DNA from: Pantoea sp. CCBC3-3-1
Lineage (GTDB): Bacteria; Pseudomonadota; Gammaproteobacteria; Enterobacterales; Enterobacteriaceae
Assembly: GCF_007981265.1 (NCBI RefSeq)
Contig: NZ_CP034363.1
Location: 1,364,001-1,428,000, forward strand
Length of the DNA stretch: 64,000 nt
Direction of reading: 5' to 3'
The notes under the pieces: generated by a model
Told to the model about the DNA's origin: nothing
Databases searched by the model: none
The model's input: only the letters and a program-made list of their open reading frames with translations
Part shown: piece by piece, positions 29,459-37,364 of the stretch
Numbering within the stretch: position 1 is the first letter of the stretch
Layout of the letters: every line of letters begins with the position of its first letter
Made by a program: the position numbers and the translations under genes

Positions 29459-30607
29459 CTACTCGCTTAAGACTTCGTCACCATTAACGAAAGTCTGGAT
29501 TATTTGATAGTCACGGGTGAAAACCGTCAGATTCGCTACTTTTCCGGCCGTAACTGAACCTAACTTATCCTCTACACCCATAGCGCGCGCTGGATAAAGC
29601 GTTGCCATCCGCAGTGATTCTTCCAGTGAAATGCCCGCATGTTCGACGCTGTTCGCCACAGCTTCGATCATCGTTAAGGCAGAACCACTGAGCGTACCCT
29701 GTTCGTCAACGCAAAGACCATCCCGATAGTATATTGTTTTTCCTGCAAAAATGAACTGGTCAATGGCTGCACCTGCTGGCGCAGTGGCGTCAGTAACCAG
29801 AATTAATTTGTCGCCTTTCAGGCGTTTTGCATTACGAATATTAACGTAGTTGACGTGTAAACCATCAGCGATAATGCCGCACCAGACGTCAGGTGAATCG
29901 AACAGAGTGCCGATCAAGCCCGGCTCGCGACCCGTAATAGGCGGCATCGCGTTATATAAATGGGTGGCGAAACTGATCCCGGCAGAAATCCCTTCACGCG
30001 CTTCGTCGCTGGTGGCGTAGGAATGTCCGGCGGAAATGACAATGCCCGCTTTGCTCAGTCGCGTGATGATCTCACTGTCGACCTGTTCTGGTGCCAGCGT
30101 AATTTTTGCAATGACATCGGCGTTTTCACAAAGGAAATCGACCAGCGCGGCATCCGGCTTGCGGATCAACGCGGGATCGTGCGTCCCCTTCTTCAATGGA
30201 TTAAGCCACGGGCCTTCAAGGTGCAGCCCAAGCGCCTGATTAGCATTTTGCGCAAGATAAGCACGCATCACCTCAACGGCACGTTTGATCAATTCATCAG
30301 TACTGGTAATCAGCGTAGGCAAGAAGCTGGTACAGCCCGACTTCTCATTTGCCCGCTGCATCACGGTCAGGGTTTCAACGCTGATGGCATTGATATCATC
30401 ATTGAACTGGACGCCGCCGCAGCCGTTTAGCTGCAGGTCAATAAAACCGGGAGCAATTAGCGCGCCATTAACATCACGGGTTTCTGTGCCAGCAGGAAGC
30501 GCCTCAAGAGGACAAACTCGCTCAATCATTCCATCAGCAATAACAACAGCATGATTGTCCAGTACTTCGTGGCCGGTATAAATACGACCATGGGTTAAAG
30601 CGTACAT
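29459..30607 (-). CDS. nagA: N-acetylglucosamine-6-phosphate deacetylase
   Basis: Removes acetate from GlcNAc-6-P to give glucosamine-6-P. The start at 30607 ([12 protein letters not shown]) gives 382 residues as in E. coli and follows GGGAGA; an upstream extension of ten codons has no support. The metal ligand Glu131 is in LHLEGPW, the His ligands are in SAGHS and THLYNAM, and the catalytic Asp is in LVTDATAP. It lies 54 bases after nagB, separated by a ten-pair hairpin. Confidence 0.97.
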   Translation of the reverse strand: MYALTHGRIYTGHEVLDNHAVVIADGMIERVCPLEALPAGTETRDVNGALIAPGFIDLQLNGCGGVQFNDDINAISVETLTVMQRANEKSGCTSFLPTLITSTDELIKRAVEVMRAYLAQNANQALGLHLEGPWLNPLKKGTHDPALIRKPDAALVDFLCENADVIAKITLAPEQVDSEIITRLSKAGIVISAGHSYATSDEAREGISAGISFATHLYNAMPPITGREPGLIGTLFDSPDVWCGIIADGLHVNYVNIRNAKRLKGDKLILVTDATAPAGAAIDQFIFAGKTIYYRDGLCVDEQGTLSGSALTMIEAVANSVEHAGISLEESLRMATLYPARAMGVEDKLGSVTAGKVANLTVFTRDYQIIQTFVNGDEVLSE

Positions 30608-30622
30608 ACATTTTCTCCCGGT

Positions 30623-30647
30623 GTTATCAGGCATCACGCCCGATAAC
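30623..30647 (-). repeat. Hairpin between nagB and nagA
   Basis: GTTATCAGGC / GCCCGATAAC forms a ten-pair stem with one wobble and a five-base loop. No U-run follows, so it more likely stabilises or delimits the nagB message than terminates it. Confidence 0.6.
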
Positions 30648-30661
30648 GGTGTGTCGATGAT

Positions 30662-31462
30662 TTACAGATTTTTGACGTTTTCCGCTTCCATTTCGCGGAA
30701 GTATTTAACCGTTTTAACTTTCAGCTCCATCGTGGCGGGTTCGTCACACACCACAACCGCTTTGGCATGCAATTGCAGGCAACTAATGGTCCACATATGG
30801 TTCACATTGCCTTCTACCGCAGCCTGAAGCGCCTGAGCTTTTACATGACCCGTCACCAAAATCATCACTTCTTCAGCATCCAGCAGGGTGCCAACACCCA
30901 CGGTTAACGCGTATTTTGGAACCTGATCAACATCGCCATCGAAGAAGCGAGAATTAGCAAGGCGCGTATCCTGAGTCAGGGTTTTAATACGGGTGCGTGA
31001 AGCCAGCGATGAAGCCGGTTCGTTGAAGGCGATATGACCGTCGTTGCCTACGCCGCCCATGAACAGATGGATTTTGCCGTAAGCGCGGATTTTCTCTTCA
31101 TACTGGCGACATTCTGCGTCAATATCAGGCGCATTGCCATTCAGAAGATTGATATTTTCAGGTGAAATATCAACGTGATCGAAAAAATTGCGGTGCATAA
31201 AACTGTGGTAGCTTTCTGGATGTTCTTTTGGCAAACCGACGTATTCATCCATGTTGAAAGTCACAACGTGTTTAAAGCTAACCTGGCCCGCTTTATGCAT
31301 ATCAACCAGATGGCGGTAGGCTTCCAGCGGCGTGCCGCCGGTAGGCAGTCCAAGCACAAAAGGGCGTTCAGCAGTCGGCTGGAAGGCGTTGATGCGATTT
31401 ACGATATGACGTGCTGCCCATTTTCCGACCTGGGCTGGCGTTGCCAGAGGGATCAGTCTCAT
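30662..31462 (-). CDS. nagB: Glucosamine-6-phosphate deaminase
   Basis: Converts glucosamine-6-P to fructose-6-P and ammonia. The 266-residue length equals E. coli. Active-site residues Asp72, Asp141, His143 and Glu148 all keep their numbering (the last three in [10 protein letters not shown]). First gene of nagBACD and divergent from nagE across a 337-base control region. Confidence 0.98.
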   Translation of the reverse strand: MRLIPLATPAQVGKWAARHIVNRINAFQPTAERPFVLGLPTGGTPLEAYRHLVDMHKAGQVSFKHVVTFNMDEYVGLPKEHPESYHSFMHRNFFDHVDISPENINLLNGNAPDIDAECRQYEEKIRAYGKIHLFMGGVGNDGHIAFNEPASSLASRTRIKTLTQDTRLANSRFFDGDVDQVPKYALTVGVGTLLDAEEVMILVTGHVKAQALQAAVEGNVNHMWTISCLQLHAKAVVVCDEPATMELKVKTVKYFREMEAENVKNL

Positions 31463-31574
31463 GTATTACCTCATTAAAAACAGATTTTGAAAAGCGTCTG
31501 ACGGTGCCCTTACTGCTAAGATAAAGCGTATCGCGTCAGGGCTGATATCCGCGAGGGATAAAACCGTAATGATT

Positions 31575-31589
31575 TTTTAGATCATAAAA
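31575..31589 (-). promoter_or_regulatory. Candidate NagC operator and -10 of nagB
   Basis: TTTTA-GATCA-TAAAA is a perfect dyad that covers the minus-strand -10 TATGAT. With a start near 31574 the CRP site would be centred at about -71.5. It lacks the TTYGC/GCGAA core seen at nagE and chiP, so its assignment as a NagC site is tentative. Confidence 0.45.
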
Positions 31590-31637
31590 TAAGTTGCTAT
31601 GCATGACCAGTGCCAGGCGAATAAAAAAGCGGTTTTA

Positions 31638-31653
31638 GGTGATAAAAATCACA
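31638..31653. promoter_or_regulatory. CRP-binding site between nagB and nagE
   Basis: GGTGA-TAAAAA-TCACA differs by one base from the TGTGA-N6-TCACA consensus. It is centred 61.5 bases upstream of the start predicted from the nagE -10 TACACT (31695-31700). Confidence 0.75.
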
Positions 31654-31669
31654 GAAGTGAGGGTTTTAA

Positions 31670-31682
31670 TTTGCGTAACGAA
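31670..31682 (+). promoter_or_regulatory. Candidate NagC operator at nagE
   Basis: TTTGC-GTA-ACGAA inside an AATT-rich frame, sharing the TTYGC-N3-RCGAA pattern with the chiP dyad. It overlaps the -35 region of the nagE promoter whose -10 is TACACT at 31695. Confidence 0.6.
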
Positions 31683-31799
31683 TTAATTTTTCACTACACT
31701 CCACCGCATTATTCTGTCGTTATCAATATGACATTTTTACCATGATAAAAACGAAACGGGTTTTGACGCTTCAACGGGGCTCACAGGGGGAAGAGGGAA

Positions 31800-33833
31800 A
31801 TGCTTAGTTATTTGCAAAAAGTAGGCAGGGCACTGATGGTGCCGGTAGCGACGCTACCTGCTGCCGCAATCCTGATGGGGATCGGCTACTGGCTGGACCC
31901 GGATGCATGGGGTGCAGGCAACGCTTTTGCGGCCTTACTGATCAAGTCCGGTGCCGCAATCATTGAACATATGTCGGTGCTGTTTGCGATCGGCGTGGCT
32001 TATGGAATGTCAAAAGACAAAGACGGTGCCGCTGCGTTGACCGGCTTTGTCGGCTTCCTGGTGGTCACGACGCTGTGTTCACCTGCTGCGGTCTCTATGA
32101 TTCAGAAAATCCCGGTCGATCAGGTGCCTGCGGCTTTCGGTAAAATCGAAAACCAGTTTGTAGGCATCATGGTCGGGATCATTTCTGCCGAAATGTACAA
32201 CCGCTTCAGCCATGTTGAACTTCCTAAGGCGCTCTCTTTCTTCAGCGGTCGTCGTCTGGTGCCGATTCTGGTCTCCTTCCTGATGATTCTAATCGCCTTT
32301 ATCCTGATGTACGTCTGGCCGTTAATCTTTGGCGGCCTGGTCAGCTTTGGTGAGCATATTCAGAAGCTCGGCTCCGCGGGCGCGGGTGTTTATGCATTCT
32401 TTAACCGTTTGCTGATTCCGGTTGGTCTGCATCATGCGCTGAACTCCGTATTCTGGTTCGACGTCGCGGGTATTAATGATATTCCTAATTTCCTGGGCGG
32501 CGCTCAGTCGCTGGAAAGCGGTAAAGCCGTGGTAGGCATTACGGGGCGTTATCAGGCCGGTTTCTTCCCGGTGATGATGTTCGGCTTACCGGGTGCCGCG
32601 CTGGCAATTTATCAATGCTCACGTCCGGAAAACCGCGCCAAAGTCGGCGGGATTATGCTGGCCGCTGCGTTTGCCGCTTTCTTTACCGGTATCACCGAGC
32701 CGCTGGAATTCTCCTTTATGTTTGTGGCTCCGGTGTTGTATTTCATTCATGCCGTGCTAACGGGTCTCTCTGTTTACATCGCTGCAAGCATGCACTGGAT
32801 TTCAGGCTTCGGCTTTAGCGCCGGTTTGGTGGATATGGTGCTACAGTCGCGCAATCCGCTGGCTACGCACTGGTATATGCTGATCCCGCAGGGCTTAGTG
32901 TTCTTTGTTATCTATTACGTGGTATTCCGTTTTACTATCAAAAAATTCAACCTGTTAACGCCTGGCCGCGAGCTGGCTGTTGAAGGCGATGAAACCGATG
33001 GTTATGACGTAAATGTTGATAAGACGGGCAATGGAGAATCAGAAACAGAATCGTTAGCTCGCCACTATGTTAGCGCCGCAGGCGGCTCCGAAAACCTGAC
33101 TGCCATTGATGCCTGTATTACGCGTTTACGCCTGAACGTTAAGGACAGTAATGCGGTTAACGAATCACTGGCCAAACGGTTGGGAGCGTCGGGCGTGATT
33201 CGTCTTAACAAACAGAGCGTGCAGATTATTGTCGGTACGCGGGCCGAAACCATTGCCTCGGCGATGAAAACCGTGCTGGCGACAGGCCCGGTTAGCGCAG
33301 CGAGTGCGCCGGTGTCGGCCGGGGTTGCGGCGGCTCCGGTTGTACCCGCTTTTGTACCAAACAAGGTGACGGGGGTGGTTGCTACGCTGGTCGCGCCAGT
33401 TAGCGGCGAAGTGGTTGCGCTGGAACAGGTTCCTGATGAAGCGTTTGCCAGCAAAGCTGTAGGCGATGGACTGGCTATCAAGCCTACCAGCAGCACTGTG
33501 GTTTCACCCGCCAGCGGTACCGTAGTGAAAATTTTCAATACTAACCATGCTTTCTGCCTGGAAACCGATAGCGGTATTGAGGTCGTCGTTCATATGGGCC
33601 TCGACACCGTGGCGCTGGAAGGGAAGGGCTTTAGTCGCCTGGTTGAAGAGGGCGCACAGGTCACAACCGGACAGCCGGTCCTTGAAATGGATCTGGATTT
33701 CCTCAATGCAAATGCGCGTTCAATGATCAGCCCGGTGGTGGTCAGTAACATTGACGACTTCAGCGGAATCAGGCTGCTGGCCGGAACCACGGTGGTTGCC
33801 GGAGAAACGCCTGTTTATGAAGTTAAAAACTGA
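31800..33833 (+). CDS. nagE: PTS N-acetylglucosamine transporter EIICBA
   Basis: Imports and phosphorylates GlcNAc, producing the NagC inducer. It is 677 residues against about 648 in E. coli. The EIIC membrane domain covers about 1-380. EIIB has the phosphocysteine Cys439 in DACITRLRL. EIIA has His583 and phosphohistidine His598 (VVVHMGLDT). The extra length lies in an Ala/Val/Pro-rich linker between EIIB and EIIA (about 494-522). A GGGGGAAGAGGG ribosome site precedes the ATG, and a strong terminator follows. Confidence 0.96.
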   Translation: MLSYLQKVGRALMVPVATLPAAAILMGIGYWLDPDAWGAGNAFAALLIKSGAAIIEHMSVLFAIGVAYGMSKDKDGAAALTGFVGFLVVTTLCSPAAVSMIQKIPVDQVPAAFGKIENQFVGIMVGIISAEMYNRFSHVELPKALSFFSGRRLVPILVSFLMILIAFILMYVWPLIFGGLVSFGEHIQKLGSAGAGVYAFFNRLLIPVGLHHALNSVFWFDVAGINDIPNFLGGAQSLESGKAVVGITGRYQAGFFPVMMFGLPGAALAIYQCSRPENRAKVGGIMLAAAFAAFFTGITEPLEFSFMFVAPVLYFIHAVLTGLSVYIAASMHWISGFGFSAGLVDMVLQSRNPLATHWYMLIPQGLVFFVIYYVVFRFTIKKFNLLTPGRELAVEGDETDGYDVNVDKTGNGESETESLARHYVSAAGGSENLTAIDACITRLRLNVKDSNAVNESLAKRLGASGVIRLNKQSVQIIVGTRAETIASAMKTVLATGPVSAASAPVSAGVAAAPVVPAFVPNKVTGVVATLVAPVSGEVVALEQVPDEAFASKAVGDGLAIKPTSSTVVSPASGTVVKIFNTNHAFCLETDSGIEVVVHMGLDTVALEGKGFSRLVEEGAQVTTGQPVLEMDLDFLNANARSMISPVVVSNIDDFSGIRLLAGTTVVAGETPVYEVKN

Positions 33834-33856
33834 GTCCTGATTTAACGAAATGCCCA

Positions 33857-33887
33857 GGGCAGGAAGCGATTCCTGCCCTTTTTTTTC
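33857..33887 (+). terminator. Terminator of nagE
   Basis: GGGCAGGA / TCCTGCCC perfect stem with a six-base loop followed by eight or more T. Confidence 0.95.
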
Positions 33888-33980
33888 CTGTATACTAACA
33901 AACGGTTGTTTCCCTTCGTGGCTTTGTGGATCATACTCCGTTATTTCACGCACTAATTTAGCATTCCTGAGGAAATTGAG

Positions 33981-35648
33981 ATGAGTGAGGCTGAAGCCCG
34001 CCCAACTAACTTTATTCGTCAGATCATCGACGAAGATCTGGCGACCGGCAAGCACACAAGCGTGCAGACCCGTTTTCCGCCGGAGCCAAACGGCTATCTG
34101 CACATTGGCCACGCCAAATCTATCTGCCTTAACTTTGGTATCGCACAAGATTATCAGGGGCAATGTAACCTGCGTTTTGATGATACCAACCCGGTTAAAG
34201 AAGATCTGGAATACGTTGAGTCAATCAAACACGATGTGCAATGGCTGGGCTTCGAGTGGAGTGGCGACGTCCGTTACTCATCTGACTACTTTGATCAGCT
34301 GCACAATTACGCCGTCGAGTTAATTAACAAAGGCCTGGCCTATGTTGATGAGCTGACGCCGGAGCAAATCCGTGAATATCGCGGCACCCTGACTTCTCCG
34401 GGTAAAAACAGTCCTTATCGCGATCGCAGCGTTGAAGAGAACCTGGCGCTGTTTGAAAAAATGCGTAACGGTGAGTTCGCCGAGGGCACTGCCTGCCTGC
34501 GTGCCAAAATTGATATGGCTTCCAACTTTATCGTAATGCGCGATCCGGTTCTGTACCGTATCAAGTTTGCTGAACACCATCAGACCGGCAACAAGTGGTG
34601 CATCTATCCGATGTATGATTTTACCCACTGCATTTCCGATGCGCTGGAAGGGATTACGCATTCACTTTGTACGCTGGAGTTCCAGGATAACCGCCGTCTG
34701 TATGACTGGGTGCTGGACAACATCACGATCCCTGCTCATCCGCGTCAGTACGAATTTTCACGTCTGAATCTCGAATACGCCATCATGTCCAAGCGTAAGC
34801 TGAACCTGCTGGTGACGGAAAAAGTGGTTGAAGGCTGGGACGATCCGCGCATGCTAACCGTTTCCGGTTTGCGCCGTCGTGGCTATTCTGCCGCGTCTAT
34901 CCGCGAGTTTTGTCGCCGTATCGGTGTGACCAAACAGGACAACATTGTTGAAATGGCGTCGCTTGAATCCTGCATCCGTGACGATCTTAACGAAAATGCG
35001 CCGCGCGCGATGGCGGTTCTCGATCCGTTGAAGCTGGTCATTGAAAACCTGCCGGCGAATCACGAAGAAATTCTCACCATGCCGAACCATCCGAATAAAC
35101 CGGAAATGGGAACGCGTGAAGTGCCATTCAGTCGTGAAATTTACATCGATCGTGCTGACTTCCGTGAAGAAGCTAATAAACATTACAAGCGTCTGGTGCT
35201 GGGCAAAGAAGTTCGCCTGCGCAACGCCTATGTGATTAAAGCAGAGCGCGTAGCGAAGGACGAAGAAGGCAATATCACCTGCCTGTTCTGCACCTGCGAT
35301 ATTGATACGCTGAGTAAAGATCCGGCTGACGGCCGCAAGGTAAAAGGTGTGATCCACTGGGTTTCTGCTGAACATGCGCTGCCCGTTGAGTTCCGTCTTT
35401 ACGATCGCCTGTTTAGCGTACCGAATCCGGCTGCGGCAGAAGATTTCCTGACGACCATTAACCCGGAGTCGCTGGTTATCCGTCAGGGCTTCGTCGAGCC
35501 TGGTCTGCAACAGGCGCAGCCTTCAAGCCCTTATCAGTTTGAGCGCGAGGGCTATTTCTGTGCTGACAGCCTGTATTCTACCAGCAGCAAGCTGGTGTTT
35601 AACCGTACGGTTGGCCTGCGTGATACCTGGACAAAAACCGGCGAGTAA
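33981..35648 (+). CDS. glnS: Glutaminyl-tRNA synthetase
   Basis: Class I synthetase that charges tRNA-Gln directly; four of its tRNA substrates are encoded at 24.6-25.1 kb. It is 555 residues (E. coli 554). HIGH is at 41-44 (GYLHIGHAK) and the KMSKS equivalent is MSKRK near 270. The C-terminal anticodon-binding beta-barrels are present. GAGGAAATTGAG precedes the ATG. Confidence 0.98.
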   Translation: MSEAEARPTNFIRQIIDEDLATGKHTSVQTRFPPEPNGYLHIGHAKSICLNFGIAQDYQGQCNLRFDDTNPVKEDLEYVESIKHDVQWLGFEWSGDVRYSSDYFDQLHNYAVELINKGLAYVDELTPEQIREYRGTLTSPGKNSPYRDRSVEENLALFEKMRNGEFAEGTACLRAKIDMASNFIVMRDPVLYRIKFAEHHQTGNKWCIYPMYDFTHCISDALEGITHSLCTLEFQDNRRLYDWVLDNITIPAHPRQYEFSRLNLEYAIMSKRKLNLLVTEKVVEGWDDPRMLTVSGLRRRGYSAASIREFCRRIGVTKQDNIVEMASLESCIRDDLNENAPRAMAVLDPLKLVIENLPANHEEILTMPNHPNKPEMGTREVPFSREIYIDRADFREEANKHYKRLVLGKEVRLRNAYVIKAERVAKDEEGNITCLFCTCDIDTLSKDPADGRKVKGVIHWVSAEHALPVEFRLYDRLFSVPNPAAAEDFLTTINPESLVIRQGFVEPGLQQAQPSSPYQFEREGYFCADSLYSTSSKLVFNRTVGLRDTWTKTGE

Positions 35649-35668
35649 ATACTCTTGCTGAGCAGAAC

Positions 35669-35697
35669 AACGCGACCCTCGGGTCGCGTTTTTTTTC
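35669..35697 (+). terminator. Terminator of glnS
   Basis: AACGCGACC / GGTCGCGTT nine-pair stem with a four-base loop, then a T-run. Confidence 0.95.
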
Positions 35698-35780
35698 ACT
35701 TCATTTTATTAACTCATCTCTTACAATAAAAATATAACATGTTTTTGGTCATATTTTTCTCATTAAAATATCACTATTAA

Positions 35781-35809
35781 TTGATAATTCGCGCCGCGAA
35801 AAATAGTAT
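35781..35809 (+). promoter_or_regulatory. chiP promoter with NagC-like operator in the spacer
   Basis: TTGATA (35781-35786), a 17-base spacer and TAGTAT (35804-35809) form a sigma-70 promoter. The spacer contains the perfect dyad TTCGC-GCC-GCGAA (35788-35800), similar to the nagE operator. A repressor bound here would directly block RNA polymerase. NagC is the known repressor of chiP in E. coli, so it is the likely ligand. Confidence 0.65.
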
Positions 35810-35881
35810 GTCGGAAGCTTTCATGATGGGAATTAAAATATTTTTTTTAGTTAAATATTTTATAAGAAAAAGGATTTTTAT

Positions 35882-37300
35882 ATGCAGCATTCTGTTTTTT
35901 TTCGAAATTCTTTGGGCATCGCTATCGTTTCAGTCATCGCTTTTAGTGGAACGCTCTATTCCACTCAGGCAGAAGCTGCTGGATTTATTGATGATGGCAC
36001 AATGAACGCAAATCTTTATTACTGGCAACGTCATCGTGAACGTAAAGAGACGGATCCTGCCAGTAACCATTATGGGCAATATCAACAGAATCTTCATCAT
36101 TCTACTTTTAATGGCAGTCTCGACTTCTCATCGGGTTATGCAGCAGATGTCATTGGCTTAGATCTGGCAGCATTTGGCGTAATGGAAATGTCAGGGAAGG
36201 GGCCAGCGGCACCTAACGAGATTGCGTTTAGCGATGCCAAAACCCGCTGGGATGAAAAGTGGCGCGGTGATAAAAACGGCGCAACTATTTATAAAGCGGC
36301 GGTAAAAGTTAAAATTCAGGATTACTGGTTACGTGCTGGTTATATCCAGCCCGCTGGGCAAACATTACTGGCCCCGCACTGGAGCTTTCTGCCCGGAACT
36401 TACCGGGGAATAGAAGCTGGTGCAATATATGATTTCGCGGAAGCGGGCGCGCTGTCTGTTTCCTATATGTGGAGCGATGAATATAAAGCGCCATGGTATC
36501 GCAATATGTATCAATTCCGTAAAGCTGACGGAAAAACCGGCATATCTTATCTGCACTCCATTGGCGCTAAATATGATTTTAAAAACAATTTAATTATTGA
36601 AGGCGCACTGGGTCAGGCCGCTGACTACATGGATCAATATTTTAGTAAGGTTTCCTGGGCCTTCCCGGTTGCAGGAAACGATCTTCGCGCCAGCTGGCAA
36701 TTTTACGGCGCACAGGACAAAGAGCATGGCGGGGCGGCTAACCCTAACGACGTGTATGACGGGCTGGCCTGGTTACAGGCACTGACGCTGGGCTATACGG
36801 CAGGTCCGCTCGATTTTCGTCTTGAAGGGACGATGGTCAAAGCCAACGGCAATCAGGGGTTTTTTCTGCAACGCATGACGCCCGGTTATGCCAGCTCGAA
36901 TGGACGGCTTGACGTGTGGTGGGACTCGCGTTCGGATTTCAATGCCAATGGTGAAAAAGCCCTGTTCGCTGGCGTGATGTATGATCTGAAAAACTGGCAG
37001 CTGCCGGGCTGGGCGGTTGGAACGTCATATGCCTACGGCTGGGATGCGCGACCCTCAACGAATCCGCTTTATGACCAACACAGCCGGCTGAAAGAGTCTG
37101 CCTGGAATCTGGATCTGCTCTATAACGTGCAGCAAGGGCCGATCAAAGGCACCTCATTCAAGCTGCATTATACCCGCTATCAAAATCATTCCGATATCCC
37201 AAGCTGGGGCGGCGGCTACGGCAACATTTTCCAGGATGAAAAAGACCTTAAATTCATTGTGATGGCACCTTTCACTATTTTTGAGCCGGGCAGGCCATAA
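35882..37300 (+). CDS. chiP: Chitoporin ChiP (OprD-like family)
   Basis: Outer-membrane channel for chito-oligosaccharides. It is 472 residues (E. coli 468), with a signal peptide ending near residue 32-33 ([12 protein letters not shown]). The mature start GFIDDGT and the C-terminal beta-barrel stretch [18 protein letters not shown] match E. coli ChiP closely. AAGGA lies seven bases upstream of the ATG in a very A/T-rich leader. In E. coli and Salmonella the ChiX small RNA silences this leader; I could not find the ChiX target sequence here. The next gene is a chitobiase and not chiQ. Confidence 0.94.
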   Translation: MQHSVFFRNSLGIAIVSVIAFSGTLYSTQAEAAGFIDDGTMNANLYYWQRHRERKETDPASNHYGQYQQNLHHSTFNGSLDFSSGYAADVIGLDLAAFGVMEMSGKGPAAPNEIAFSDAKTRWDEKWRGDKNGATIYKAAVKVKIQDYWLRAGYIQPAGQTLLAPHWSFLPGTYRGIEAGAIYDFAEAGALSVSYMWSDEYKAPWYRNMYQFRKADGKTGISYLHSIGAKYDFKNNLIIEGALGQAADYMDQYFSKVSWAFPVAGNDLRASWQFYGAQDKEHGGAANPNDVYDGLAWLQALTLGYTAGPLDFRLEGTMVKANGNQGFFLQRMTPGYASSNGRLDVWWDSRSDFNANGEKALFAGVMYDLKNWQLPGWAVGTSYAYGWDARPSTNPLYDQHSRLKESAWNLDLLYNVQQGPIKGTSFKLHYTRYQNHSDIPSWGGGYGNIFQDEKDLKFIVMAPFTIFEPGRP

Positions 37301-37364
37301 GCGCCGGTGCGGCATGTTGCGCAGGAAATCGAATAAATCTCTTACTCACGGACAAGGAATACGG

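Larger units (their letters stand above)
31463..31799. promoter_or_regulatory. nagB-nagE divergent control region
   Basis: No gene here. Reading outward from the middle there is one CRP site at 31638-31653, a NagC-type dyad overlapping the nagE promoter at 31670-31682, and an A/T dyad overlapping a minus-strand -10 (TATGAT, 31581-31586) for nagB. The two dyads are centred 94 bases apart, about nine helical turns, which suits repressor looping with CRP between them as known in E. coli. Confidence 0.7.
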
